From assembly GCA_947466085.1 (NCBI GenBank), contig CANIEC010000030.1, positions 1 through 35,960 on the forward strand: DNA of 35,960 nucleotides, written 5' to 3'. Below are positions 7,862 to 14,738 of this stretch, piece by piece. Positions within the stretch are counted from its first letter, which is position 1; each line of letters starts with the position of its first letter. The position numbers were made by a program, and so were the translations under genes. The notes below the pieces were generated by a model. That model was not told the origin of the DNA. It was given only the letters and a program-made list of their open reading frames with translations, and did no database searches. This stretch comes from Rhodospirillales bacterium (GTDB lineage: Bacteria; Pseudomonadota; Alphaproteobacteria; Reyranellales; Reyranellaceae).

Positions 7862-7875
7862 GGTATCCTGATACC
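7862..7875. terminator. Small hairpin in the marR/tenA convergent gap
   Basis: GGTATC-ct-GATACC is a perfect 6-bp inverted repeat between two convergent genes. It is followed on the plus strand by GCTGATTTT, a weak T tract. It may be a weak bidirectional terminator. Low confidence because the stem is short and not GC-rich. Confidence 0.3.
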
Positions 7876-7899
7876 GCTGATTTTGCCTGCCGGCGCCTG

Positions 7900-8511
7900 C
7901 TAAGCGTGGGCGGCGAAGAAGCCGAGTTCGAGTTCCATGGCGCGGCGGTAGTTGGCGCGCACAGCCTCGGTGTCCTCCGCATGGAGATCGAGCAGCGCCT
8001 CGAGCTGTTCGGCCAGCGCCTCGAAGCCCGGATCGGCATAGGTCTTGACCCATTCCGAATAGAGCTTGGCCACGCTGTTGGCGGCCAGCGAACGACCGAG
8101 GAAGGCGTAGAGCCGCATGCACGGGGTCATCGCCGCGATCGTCTCGCCGAGATTGCCGCGCCGCGCCGTCTCGAGAAGAAAGTCGACATAGGCGCGCGTC
8201 GCCTCGATGGGGGCGACGCCGTCGAGGTCGACCCGCCAGCGTTCGGCATAGCCCTTGTGGAGCTTGAGCTCCTGCAGGACGCCGGCGATCAGGCCGGCGA
8301 ACCCGTACAGGTCCTCACGCGAGCGCGAATTGGCGAGGCAGAAGGCGTAGGCCCGCGCGAAGGCTTCAAGGAAATAGGCGTCCTGCGCGACATAGCCCTT
8401 GAAGCATTCGATCGGCAGCGAGCCGTCCCGCAGCCCGCGCACGAAGCCGTGCGACAGGATGCGTGACGCCAGGTCGGAATTCGCCGCCCACAGGTCGGCC
8501 GAAAGCGCCAT
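7900..8511 (-). CDS. tenA: TenA-family protein (thiaminase II/aminopyrimidine aminohydrolase-like)
   Basis: 203 residues from the ATG at 8511; the longer open frame upstream only reads back into metZ. All-helical TenA/PQQC fold. Likely active-site residues are Asp44 (YVAQDAYFLEAF), the catalytic Cys131 (AMTPCMRLYAFLG) and the C-terminal glutamate pair in MELELGFF (193/195). TenA hydrolyses aminopyrimidine breakdown products of thiamine to regenerate the HMP precursor. No other thiamine gene is nearby; instead it lies 22 bp downstream of metZ and is probably co-transcribed with it under the SAM-II leader. The presence of Cys131 supports a TenA_C-type enzyme. Confidence 0.9.
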   Translation of the reverse strand: MALSADLWAANSDLASRILSHGFVRGLRDGSLPIECFKGYVAQDAYFLEAFARAYAFCLANSRSREDLYGFAGLIAGVLQELKLHKGYAERWRVDLDGVAPIEATRAYVDFLLETARRGNLGETIAAMTPCMRLYAFLGRSLAANSVAKLYSEWVKTYADPGFEALAEQLEALLDLHAEDTEAVRANYRRAMELELGFFAAHA

Positions 8512-8533
8512 GTTCCGCCCCCGACGGCCGGCG

Positions 8534-9745
8534 TCAGGCGCCCAGCGCCTGGACCAGGTCGGCGACGATGTCCTCGACATCCTCGAGGCCGACCGAGATG
8601 CGGACCGTGCCGTCGGTGATGCCGAGCTTCGCGCGCTCCTCGGCGCCGATGCGCATGTGCGTGGTCGTGGCCGGATGCGTAACCAGGCTCTTGGCGTCGC
8701 CGAGATTGTTGGAGATGTCGACCAGCTGCAGGCGGTTCAGCGCCGCGAACGCCGCCGGCTTGCCGGCCTTGACGTCGAACGTCACTACGCCGCCGAAGTC
8801 GGACATCTGCTTCGCGGCCAGCGCATGCTGCGGGTGGTCGGGACGTCCCGGATAGAGCACGCGGCCGATCGCGGGATGGGCGGCCAGCGCGTCGGCGACG
8901 CGGCGGGCGTTGGCGCAATGGCGCTCGACGCGCAGGCCCAGCGTCTCGAGCCCCTTCACCAGCACCCAGGCGTTGAACGGGCTGAGCGACGGGCCGGTGT
9001 TGCGGATGATCGGCTGCAGCTTGTCGATGATGAACTCCTTCGAGCCCAGCACCGCGCCGCCCAGGGTGCGGCCCTGGCCGTCGATGTACTTGGTGGCGGA
9101 GTGGACCACGACGTCGGCGCCGAATTCGAGCGGCCGCTGCAGGATCGGCGTGGCGAAGGCGTTGTCGAGCACGACCTTGGCACCGGCCTTGTGCGCGAGG
9201 TCGCACACCGCCTTCACGTCGACGATGTCGAGCATCGGATTGGAGGGCGATTCGAACAGCACGGCCTGCGTGGGCTTGGCTAGCGCCTTCTCCCACTGCG
9301 CGAGATCACCGCCGTCGACCAGCTCGCTCTGGATGCCGTACTTCGGCAGCAGGTCGGCCACGATGTAGTGGCAGGAGCCGAAGAGCTGGCGGGCCGCGAC
9401 GATGCGGTCGCCCGACTTGAGCAACGCCAGCAGCGCGAAGAACACCGCCGACATGCCGGTCGAGGTGGCGCGGCAGGCCTCGGCGCCTTCCAGCGCGGCC
9501 AGCCGGTTCTCGAACATGGTGACGGTCGGATTGCCGAAGCGCGAATACTGGTAGTGGTTGCTCTCGCCCTTGAAGGTGGCCTCGGCCTCCTCGGCACTCG
9601 AATAGGCATAGCCCGAGGTCAGGAACAGCGCTTCGGACGTCTCGTCGAAATTGCTGCGGATCTGCCCGCCGCGCACCGCGCGGGTCTGGGTGCGCCACTT
9701 CGAAACGTCGGCTTGCGCCTTCTTCACGGGAATCGAACCATCCAT
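8534..9745 (-). CDS. metZ: O-succinylhomoserine sulfhydrylase
   Basis: 403 residues, PLP-dependent Cys/Met metabolism family (fold type I). It makes homocysteine directly from O-succinylhomoserine and sulfide in methionine synthesis. The PLP lysine is Lys219 in HSATKYIDGQGR. YSRFGNPT near residue 67 and the SGYAYSSAEEAEATF N-terminus are typical of MetZ. The ATG at 9745 follows an AGGAGAG ribosome site. The upstream leader holds a promoter, a SAM-II riboswitch and an intrinsic terminator, so expression should fall when S-adenosylmethionine is plentiful. tenA follows 22 bp downstream. Confidence 0.96.
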   Translation of the reverse strand: MDGSIPVKKAQADVSKWRTQTRAVRGGQIRSNFDETSEALFLTSGYAYSSAEEAEATFKGESNHYQYSRFGNPTVTMFENRLAALEGAEACRATSTGMSAVFFALLALLKSGDRIVAARQLFGSCHYIVADLLPKYGIQSELVDGGDLAQWEKALAKPTQAVLFESPSNPMLDIVDVKAVCDLAHKAGAKVVLDNAFATPILQRPLEFGADVVVHSATKYIDGQGRTLGGAVLGSKEFIIDKLQPIIRNTGPSLSPFNAWVLVKGLETLGLRVERHCANARRVADALAAHPAIGRVLYPGRPDHPQHALAAKQMSDFGGVVTFDVKAGKPAAFAALNRLQLVDISNNLGDAKSLVTHPATTTHMRIGAEERAKLGITDGTVRISVGLEDVEDIVADLVQALGA

Positions 9746-9792
9746 CTCACTCTCCTGTCTCGCCGCGTGCCCTTTCCTGGCAACGCAAACGA

Positions 9793-9823
9793 AAAGCCCC
9801 CGACCTGGAAGGACGGGGGCTTT
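9793..9823 (-). terminator. Intrinsic terminator (attenuator) in the metZ leader
   Basis: On the minus strand a 10-bp stem AAAGCCCCCG / CGGGGGCTTT with a further CC/GG pair inside the loop region is followed by TTTTCGTTTG. It lies between the SAM-II aptamer and the metZ start codon, so it can only act as a conditional terminator of metZ itself. An AGGTCGG in its 3' arm can pair with CCGACC inside the aptamer hairpin (9870-9875), offering an anti-terminator pairing. That pairing is inference. Confidence 0.8.
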
Positions 9824-9837
9824 GCGAGCACCTCCGA

Positions 9838-9892
9838 CCTTTTAGCGATGTTTAACGTGGTCGCAAGCCGGTCGGCTCAAATCTCCACGGAC
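9838..9892 (-). ncRNA. SAM-II riboswitch (metA-type S-adenosylmethionine aptamer)
   Basis: Read on the minus strand, the segment has the SAM-II consensus blocks in order: P1 5' strand CGTGG followed by AGATTTGAG, a variable hairpin, GGCTTGC, the P1 3' strand CCACG, then GTTAAACATCGCTAAA, the conserved 3' segment that closes the H-type pseudoknot. Position directly upstream of metZ is the classic location of this alphaproteobacterial aptamer. The predicted transcription start (about 9890) falls almost exactly at the first base of P1. AGGTCGGAGG follows the aptamer, then a terminator. Confidence 0.93.
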
Positions 9893-9896
9893 CGCC

Positions 9897-9925
9897 TCTA
9901 TAAGGGCGGCGATGGCCGGACGCAA
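9897..9925 (-). promoter_or_regulatory. Promoter of the metZ riboswitch leader
   Basis: On the minus strand TTGCGT (9920-9925) and TATAGA (9897-9902) are spaced by 17 bp. The expected start point, about 7 bases downstream, is at or next to the first bases of the SAM-II P1 helix. The match to sigma-70 boxes plus correct placement make this the likely metZ promoter. Confidence 0.65.
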
Positions 9926-9951
9926 GCCCGTCGATCGGGCTCGCGCCGGCC
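9914..9951. terminator. Long interrupted hairpin after the ThDP enzyme gene
   Basis: Outer arms GGCCGG (9914-9919) and CCGGCC (9946-9951) enclose inner arms AGCCCG (9925-9930) and CGGGCT (9936-9941) with loop TCGAT. It begins 19 bp after the stop of the upstream minus-strand gene and overlaps the metZ -35 region. There is no T tract, so it may be a factor-dependent or weak terminator, or it may act on the promoter. Confidence 0.45.
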
Positions 9952-9969
9952 GTGCTTCACTTGCTTACA

Positions 9970-11658
9970 TCAGTGCTTCTGCTTCGCCAGCGCCTGCTCG
10001 CGGAGCTTGGTCATGGTGATGCGCGAGGTAATCGCCTCGGCGTCCGTCTTCACATGGATGATCGAGGGCTTGCCGGCGCCGAGCGCGCGCTCGAAGGCGG
10101 CCTCGAAGTCCGCGGTCCGCTCGACCGTCTCGCCGTGACCGCCGAAGGCGCGGGCATAGGCCGCGAAGTCGGGGTTCTTCAGTTCGGTGCCATGAACGCG
10201 CGTCGGATACTCACGCTCCTGGTGCATGCGGATCGTGCCGTACATGCCGTTGTCGACCACGATGAACACGATGTTTGCGCCGTGCTGGACGGCGGTCGCG
10301 AACTCCTGGCCGTTCATCAGGAAGCAGCCGTCACCGCTGAACGACACGACGGTGCGGCCGGGCGCGGCGATCTTGGCCGCCACCGCCGACGGTACGCCGT
10401 AGCCCATCGAGCCGTTGGTCGGCGCGAGCTGGGTGCGGAAGCCGCGATACTGGAAGAAGCGGTGAACGTAGCCGGCATAGTTGCCCGCCCCGTTGGTGAC
10501 GATGACGTCGTCGGGCAGGCGCTTGTTCAGCCAGCCCACGATCTCCGCGAGATTGGCGGAACCCGGCTGCGGCGTCGGCTCGATGTTCTTCAGATAGTCG
10601 GCGCGCGCCGCAGCGACGCCCGCCTTCCAGGCAGAGGCATCGACCGGCTTAATCGCCTTGGCCGCGGCGGCGAACTGCGACATGCCGGAGTTGATCGGCA
10701 GGGTCGCCTGGTAGACGCGGCCCAGCTCCTCGGCGCCGGCATGCACGTGCACCATCTTCTGCGCCGGCACCGGCAGCTCGAACAGCGTGTAGCCGCCGGT
10801 GGTCGCCTCGCCGAGACGCGGACCGATCGCGATGATGAGATCGCTCTCCTTGATGCGCTTGCCCAGCGGCGGGTTCACGCCGATGCCGAGATCGCCGACG
10901 AAATTGTCGTGGCGGTTGTCGATCAGGTCCTGGTTGCGGAAGGCCGTCGTCACGGGCAGGTGATTGGCCTCGACGAAGGCCCGGATGTCGTCGCAGGCCT
11001 TCGCGTCCCAGCCGCCGCCGCCCAAGATGACGAGCGGCTGCTTCGCCGCGGCCAGCAACTCGCGGAATGTCGCCATGTCTTCCGGCGCCGGCGCGCCGCG
11101 CGCGACCTTGTAGGGGCCGGTATCGGCAACCTCGACCTCGTCGACCAGCATGTCTTCCGGCAGCGCGATGACGACCGGACCGGGCCGGCCGTTCATCGCG
11201 CGGTGGAAGGCCTGGCTCACGATCTCGGGGATGCGCCGGGCGTCCTCGATCTGGGTCACCCACTTGGCCATCTGGCCGTACATGCGGCGATAGTCGATTT
11301 CCTGGAACGCCTCGCGTTCGGCCTGTTCGCGCGCGACCTGACCGACCAGCAGAATCATGGGCGTCGAATCCTGGAAGCCGGTATGCATTCCGACGCTGGC
11401 ATTGGTGGCGCCAGGCCCGCGCGTGACGAAACAGACGCCGGGCTTGCCGGTCAGCTTGCCGTAGGCCTCGGCCATGTAGGAGGCGCCGCCTTCCTGGCGG
11501 CAGATGACATAGCGGATGGAATTGCGCTGGGCGTAGAGGGCGTCGAGGGCGGCCAGGTAGCTCTCGCCGGGCACGCCGAAGATCGTGTCGGTGCCGTGGA
11601 TACGGAGCTGGTCGATCAGAACCTGCGCGCCGCTGCGGCGCGGGTGTGCGTTAGCCAT
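9970..11658 (-). CDS. Thiamine-diphosphate-dependent enzyme, acetolactate synthase large-subunit-like
   Basis: 562 residues with the three-domain layout of ThDP enzymes. The N-terminal domain has the activating glutamate in FGVPGESYL and RQEGGASYMAEAYGK. A central domain lies around 190-330. The C-terminal ThDP domain has the motif GDGCFLMNGQEF ending in VVDN. It resembles catabolic or orphan members annotated as thiamine pyrophosphate-requiring enzymes more than IlvB. No small regulatory subunit gene is adjacent, so a role in branched-chain amino acid synthesis is unlikely. Substrate not predictable; probably decarboxylation of a 2-oxo acid. A NIPSNAP-domain gene lies 16 bp upstream in the same direction. 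Confidence 0.88.
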   Translation of the reverse strand: MANAHPRRSGAQVLIDQLRIHGTDTIFGVPGESYLAALDALYAQRNSIRYVICRQEGGASYMAEAYGKLTGKPGVCFVTRGPGATNASVGMHTGFQDSTPMILLVGQVAREQAEREAFQEIDYRRMYGQMAKWVTQIEDARRIPEIVSQAFHRAMNGRPGPVVIALPEDMLVDEVEVADTGPYKVARGAPAPEDMATFRELLAAAKQPLVILGGGGWDAKACDDIRAFVEANHLPVTTAFRNQDLIDNRHDNFVGDLGIGVNPPLGKRIKESDLIIAIGPRLGEATTGGYTLFELPVPAQKMVHVHAGAEELGRVYQATLPINSGMSQFAAAAKAIKPVDASAWKAGVAAARADYLKNIEPTPQPGSANLAEIVGWLNKRLPDDVIVTNGAGNYAGYVHRFFQYRGFRTQLAPTNGSMGYGVPSAVAAKIAAPGRTVVSFSGDGCFLMNGQEFATAVQHGANIVFIVVDNGMYGTIRMHQEREYPTRVHGTELKNPDFAAYARAFGGHGETVERTADFEAAFERALGAGKPSIIHVKTDAEAITSRITMTKLREQALAKQKH

Positions 11659-11674
11659 TTTGGAGATCTTTCCC

Positions 11675-11989
11675 TTACTTCGTGGGTGAGAAGGTGGTCG
11701 GCACCAATATCTTGTTGTTCATGGTCTTCATATATTCTCGGCTCTTCTGCAAATACGCCTGCCAGGCAGGATCAGCCGCCATCGCCGCGCGACGCTTCGT
11801 GCGATCGGCGAGGTCGGCATAGCCCCACATGTGAACGATCTCGTTCACGTTGCCGACCTCGGTCGTGTAGTAGCCGACGAGGTTGCCGAGATGCTTGAGC
11901 TGGACCGGCAGGCCCTCCTTTTCGTAGAGCGCGAGGAAGTCGCGCAGGCGGCCTGGCTGCAGCTCGTAGGTTCGATGGTCGACGATCAC
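11675..11989 (-). CDS. NIPSNAP-family protein
   Basis: 104 residues from a GTG at 11989, preceded by GGGAGG nine bases upstream. The open frame extends to about 12103, but that extension lacks a convincing ribosome site and has no family similarity. The motif VDHRTYELQPGRLRDFL, then NEIVHMWGYADLADR and a C-terminal KILVPTTFS strand, are typical of the NIPSNAP ferredoxin-like barrel. Function of bacterial members is unknown; they often sit beside catabolic genes. Here it is the first gene of a two-gene unit with the ThDP enzyme. Confidence 0.87.
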   Translation of the reverse strand: MIVDHRTYELQPGRLRDFLALYEKEGLPVQLKHLGNLVGYYTTEVGNVNEIVHMWGYADLADRTKRRAAMAADPAWQAYLQKSREYMKTMNNKILVPTTFSPTK

Positions 11990-12278
11990 TTTCCAATCCC
12001 TCCCGAATTCCTGCCGATTGTGTGCCGTGCTTCGTCGCGTCTCAACCCCGCGACGCGGTGGACTCAACGCTTGATTCAGCGCATAAGTGCTGCATTGCGA
12101 CACTCGCCGACGAGCATCATCATGAGTCTCGGCACACAGTCGCGGAGCGCGATACCGGTCAACGTCTTCCCGTGAGCTACTTGGTCATCTGTCAAAGGTC
12201 ATCGAAACGCTTGGACGCATCCGTCCAGCAAGCGCGCGCCGGACTCCGCTCGATCCTTCCTCTAGCCCAGAGCCTTGA
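11990..12278. other. Divergent intergenic region between NIPSNAP and RRM genes
   Basis: 289 bp with no supported gene. It should carry the promoters of both divergent units, but no convincing -35/-10 pair is visible. It contains a bulged hairpin at 12209-12233 (GCTTGGACG ... CGTCCAGCAAGC) that would lie in the 5' leader of the RRM mRNA, and a small palindrome CCGCGACGCGG near 12050. Short open frames here have no coding signal. Confidence 0.5.
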
Positions 12279-13028
12279 ATGAGTCGCAAATTGTTTGTGG
12301 GCAACCTGCCCTATTCGGTCACGTCTGAGCGTCTGTCTGAAGCCTTCTCTCAGTTCGGCACCGTTACATCTTCGAAAGTGATCGTGGATCGCGAGACCGG
12401 CCGCAGCCGCGGCTTCGCGTTCCTCGAGATGGAAACCGATGACCAAGGCGCCTCGGCCATGCAGGCCATGAACGGCGCGTTGCTGGATGGCCGCTCGATC
12501 GCAGTCCGTGAAGCCGTCGAACGTCAGCCCGGTGGTGGCGGCGGCGGTGGTGGATATGGCGGCGGCGGCGGCGGTGGTGGTGGCCGCGATGGCGGCGGCT
12601 TCCGTCCGCGCGGCCCGCGCCCGCCCTATGGTGGCGGCGGCGGTGGCGGCTACGGTGGTGGCGGCGGCGGTGGCGGTGGCTACGGTGGTGGTGGCGGCCG
12701 TGAAGGCGGCGGCGGCGGTGGCTATCGCGGCGGTGGTGGCGGCGGCTACGGTGGTGGCGGTCCCGGCGGAGCCAGTGGCGGCGGCTATGGTGGCGGCGGT
12801 CGTGAGGGTGGCGGCGGCGGCGGTGGTTACCGTGGCGCAGGCCCCGGTGGCGATGGTGGTCCGATGCGGGATCGCCGTGCCGATTTCTCCAGCGCGCCTC
12901 CTGCTCCTCCGGCCGAAGGCGGCGATTTCGGCAAGCCGGCCCGTCGTTTCGGCGGCGGCGCTCCGGACAAGCCGCGCCGCGAGCGCGACTACGAACCGCG
13001 CAAGCGCGGCTTCGACGACGATCAATAG
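12279..13028 (+). CDS. RRM RNA-binding protein with long glycine-rich tail
   Basis: 249 residues. The N-terminal RNA recognition motif (about 1-80) has RNP2 KLFVGNL (4-10) and RNP1 RGFAFLEM (44-51). From about 85 to 190 the chain is almost all glycine with interspersed Tyr and Arg (GYGGGG, GGYRGGG, GGREGG units), an RGG-like disordered region. A charged, Pro- and Arg-rich C-terminus ends in DDDQ. The design matches plant and cyanobacterial glycine-rich RNA-binding proteins. The likely role is RNA chaperone or mRNA binding, perhaps in cold or stress. No clear Shine-Dalgarno precedes the ATG; the 5' leader has a bulged hairpin. A strong terminator follows, so it is probably monocistronic. Confidence 0.92.
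   Translation: MSRKLFVGNLPYSVTSERLSEAFSQFGTVTSSKVIVDRETGRSRGFAFLEMETDDQGASAMQAMNGALLDGRSIAVREAVERQPGGGGGGGGYGGGGGGGGGRDGGGFRPRGPRPPYGGGGGGGYGGGGGGGGGYGGGGGREGGGGGGYRGGGGGGYGGGGPGGASGGGYGGGGREGGGGGGGYRGAGPGGDGGPMRDRRADFSSAPPAPPAEGGDFGKPARRFGGGAPDKPRRERDYEPRKRGFDDDQ
12532..12850 (+). repeat. Low-complexity GGN repeat tract within the RRM gene
   Basis: About 320 bases of near-continuous GGT/GGC codons with repeated TACGGTGGTGGCGG-like units encode the glycine-rich tail. The coding strand has dozens of GG runs and could form two-tier G-quadruplexes in the mRNA or coding-strand DNA. The tract is prone to slippage and to assembly error, so its exact length may differ between strains. Confidence 0.8.
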
Positions 13029-13053
13029 GCCGTTCTGGCAATAGGCCGTTCTG
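13023..13053 (+). repeat. Tandem 15-bp duplication at the RRM gene stop codon
   Basis: CAATAGGCCGTTCTG occurs at 13023-13037 and again at 13039-13053 with one base between. The first copy contains the RRM gene's stop codon (TAG, 13026-13028). It looks like a small slippage duplication and does not alter the protein. Confidence 0.85.
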
Positions 13054-13065
13054 ACGGTCGACCTG

Positions 13066-13095
13066 AACGCCGGAGGATTTCCTCCGGCGTTTTTG
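13066..13095 (+). terminator. Rho-independent terminator of the RRM gene
   Basis: AACGCCGGAGG and CCTCCGGCGTT form a perfect 11-bp GC-rich stem with an ATTT loop, followed by TTTTG. It is the strongest classical terminator in the window, about 40 bases after the RRM stop codon. Confidence 0.93.
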
Positions 13096-13146
13096 TTTGC
13101 GCGCGCCGCTACGGTGTTATGCTTCGCTTCTTCGACGGAGGTGGGC

Positions 13147-13872
13147 ATGAGGCGACGGTCGGCGCTCGTAGGCTCCATGGCGGCGCTGGCGACGGCGACA
13201 TCGGCTCACGCCCAGACACCGGTCGACCTGCAGCTCGTGCTGGCCGTCGACGTCTCGCGATCGATCGACGAGGTCGAAGCCGAGCTCCAGCGGCGCGGCT
13301 ATATAGAAGCGCTGACCAACGACCGGGTGGTCGACGCCATCCTCTCGGGCGAGAACCGGCGGATTGCGATCTGCTACACCGAGTGGGCGGGCGCGCACTT
13401 CCAGACCGTCGTGATCGACTGGACAGTGATCGACAGTCCGGGCGCCGCCAGGCGCTTTGCCGACAAGCTCGCCGAGGCGCCTCGAACCTCGCAGAGCTGG
13501 ACCGCCGTCGGCGCCGCCCTCGTCCATGCCGGCCAGCGCTTCGAGAATGCCCCCTTCATCGCCAAGCGGCGGGTCATCGACGTGTCCGGCGACGGCCGCA
13601 CCAACGACGGGCCGCCAGCCGAGATCGTGCGCGACAAGCTCGTGTCGCAGGGCATCGTGGTGAACGGCCTGCCGGTGATGATGAACCGCAGCAATTTCGG
13701 CCGCCCACCCGACCTCACCCTCGACAAGTACTACGAGGAGAGCGTCATCGGCGGCCCGGGCTCGTTCCTGATCGTGGCCGACAATTTCGACCATTTCGGC
13801 CGCGCCGTGCGCACCAAGCTGGTGCGCGAGATCTCGGCGACCGACGGACCGCGCGTTTCCTCGCCTGCCTGA
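13147..13872 (+). CDS. DUF1194 exported protein with von Willebrand A-like fold
   Basis: 241 residues from the ATG at 13147, preceded by GGAGG. The frame is open further upstream but would start inside the terminator of the preceding gene. The signal peptide MRRRSALVGSMAALATATSAHA is probably cut after HA. The mature part has the MIDAS-like DVSRSID (DxSxS) and a later VSGDGRTNDGPP stretch, both features of the DUF1194 family, related to vWA domains. Probably periplasmic; function unknown. No partner gene such as a MoxR ATPase is adjacent. Confidence 0.88.
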   Translation: MRRRSALVGSMAALATATSAHAQTPVDLQLVLAVDVSRSIDEVEAELQRRGYIEALTNDRVVDAILSGENRRIAICYTEWAGAHFQTVVIDWTVIDSPGAARRFADKLAEAPRTSQSWTAVGAALVHAGQRFENAPFIAKRRVIDVSGDGRTNDGPPAEIVRDKLVSQGIVVNGLPVMMNRSNFGRPPDLTLDKYYEESVIGGPGSFLIVADNFDHFGRAVRTKLVREISATDGPRVSSPA

Positions 13873-13971
13873 TCTCGCGTCTTCCGGGTCCTTGGCAATT
13901 TCCCTTGGCCCCGATTGCCGGAAGCCGCATCATCGGCCCCGCAAAGGCTGTTGAGGATGGAGCTCCGAAAA

Positions 13972-14727
13972 ATGCTGGCGAACGACCCGGTCACCCAGGC
14001 GCGGATCGACCTGACCACCGCCCTGCGCGCGGCCGCGCGGCACGGGCTGAACGAGGGCGTCTGCAACCATTTCAGCATGGCAGTGCCCGGCCGCGATGAT
14101 CTCTTCCTGGTCAACCCGCAGGGCCTGCACTGGTCGGAGATCACGCCCTCCGACATCGTCATGGCCGACGGTGACGGCAACATCATCGAGGGCAAGTATC
14201 CGGTTGAGCCGACCGCCTTCTACATCCACGCCCGCATCCATGCGGGCAACCCGCGCGCCAAGGTCGTGCTGCACACCCACATGCCCTACGCGACGGCGCT
14301 GACCTCGATCCGCGACGGCCGGATCGAGATGTGCACCCAGAACGCCTTCCGCTACTGGGGCCGCATCGCCTACGACGAGGCCTATGGCGGCGTCGCCCTG
14401 TCCAACGACGAGGGCGAGCGGATGTGCCGCGCGATGGGCGACAAGGACATCCTGTTCCTGCGAAACCATGGCATCATCGTCTCGGGTCCGACCGTTGCCC
14501 AAGCCTACGACGACCTTTATTACCTCGAACGTGCGGCGATGGTGCAGGTGCTGGCCATGCAGACCGGCCGGGAGCTGCACAACATCGACGAGGCGATGGC
14601 CGAGCATACGGCCAGGCAGATCGCGGGCGAGGCGCAGCAGGCCTTCCTGCATTTCGAATCGCTGAAGCGCATGCTCGACCGGGACGAAGCCGGCTGGAGC
14701 AGGCTGACGGCGGTCGAGGGACGTTAG
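13972..14727 (+). CDS. Class II aldolase/adducin family protein
   Basis: 251 residues from the ATG at 13972, chosen because GGAG lies 9 bases upstream; in-frame ATGs at 13957 and 13915 lack one. The zinc-binding residues of the fuculose-1-phosphate aldolase fold are visible: His101 and His103 (LHTHMPYAT) and the later His in FLRNHGIIV, with Glu79 (PVEPTAFY) as the probable acid/base. An N-terminal GLNEGVCNHFSM loop matches phosphate/substrate-binding segments. The likely reaction is retro-aldol cleavage or decarboxylation of a sugar or hydroxy acid. Members of this subgroup are broadly annotated and the substrate cannot be read from sequence. Confidence 0.88.
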   Translation: MLANDPVTQARIDLTTALRAAARHGLNEGVCNHFSMAVPGRDDLFLVNPQGLHWSEITPSDIVMADGDGNIIEGKYPVEPTAFYIHARIHAGNPRAKVVLHTHMPYATALTSIRDGRIEMCTQNAFRYWGRIAYDEAYGGVALSNDEGERMCRAMGDKDILFLRNHGIIVSGPTVAQAYDDLYYLERAAMVQVLAMQTGRELHNIDEAMAEHTARQIAGEAQQAFLHFESLKRMLDRDEAGWSRLTAVEGR

Positions 14728-14738
14728 GGGAAAGACGA

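Noticed and set aside
9952..11898. 648-codon open frame antisense to the ThDP enzyme gene
   Set aside because: It mirrors the codon structure of a clear real gene; long antisense frames are expected at this GC content and the product has no recognisable motif.
12115..12190. Candidate promoter or small gene ahead of the RRM gene
   Set aside because: TTGCGA has no acceptable -10 partner (CATCAT at 17 bp), and the short frames lack ribosome sites.
12532..12850. Glycine repeat tract considered as a CRISPR-like or minisatellite array
   Set aside because: Units are irregular, in frame with the RRM and encode a continuous Gly/Tyr/Arg tail; there are no spacers.
12192..13178. Ala/Thr-rich open frame opposite the RRM gene
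   Set aside because: The low-complexity product is the complement of the GGN repeat tract; the opposite strand has RRM motifs, and the frame runs through the RRM gene terminator.
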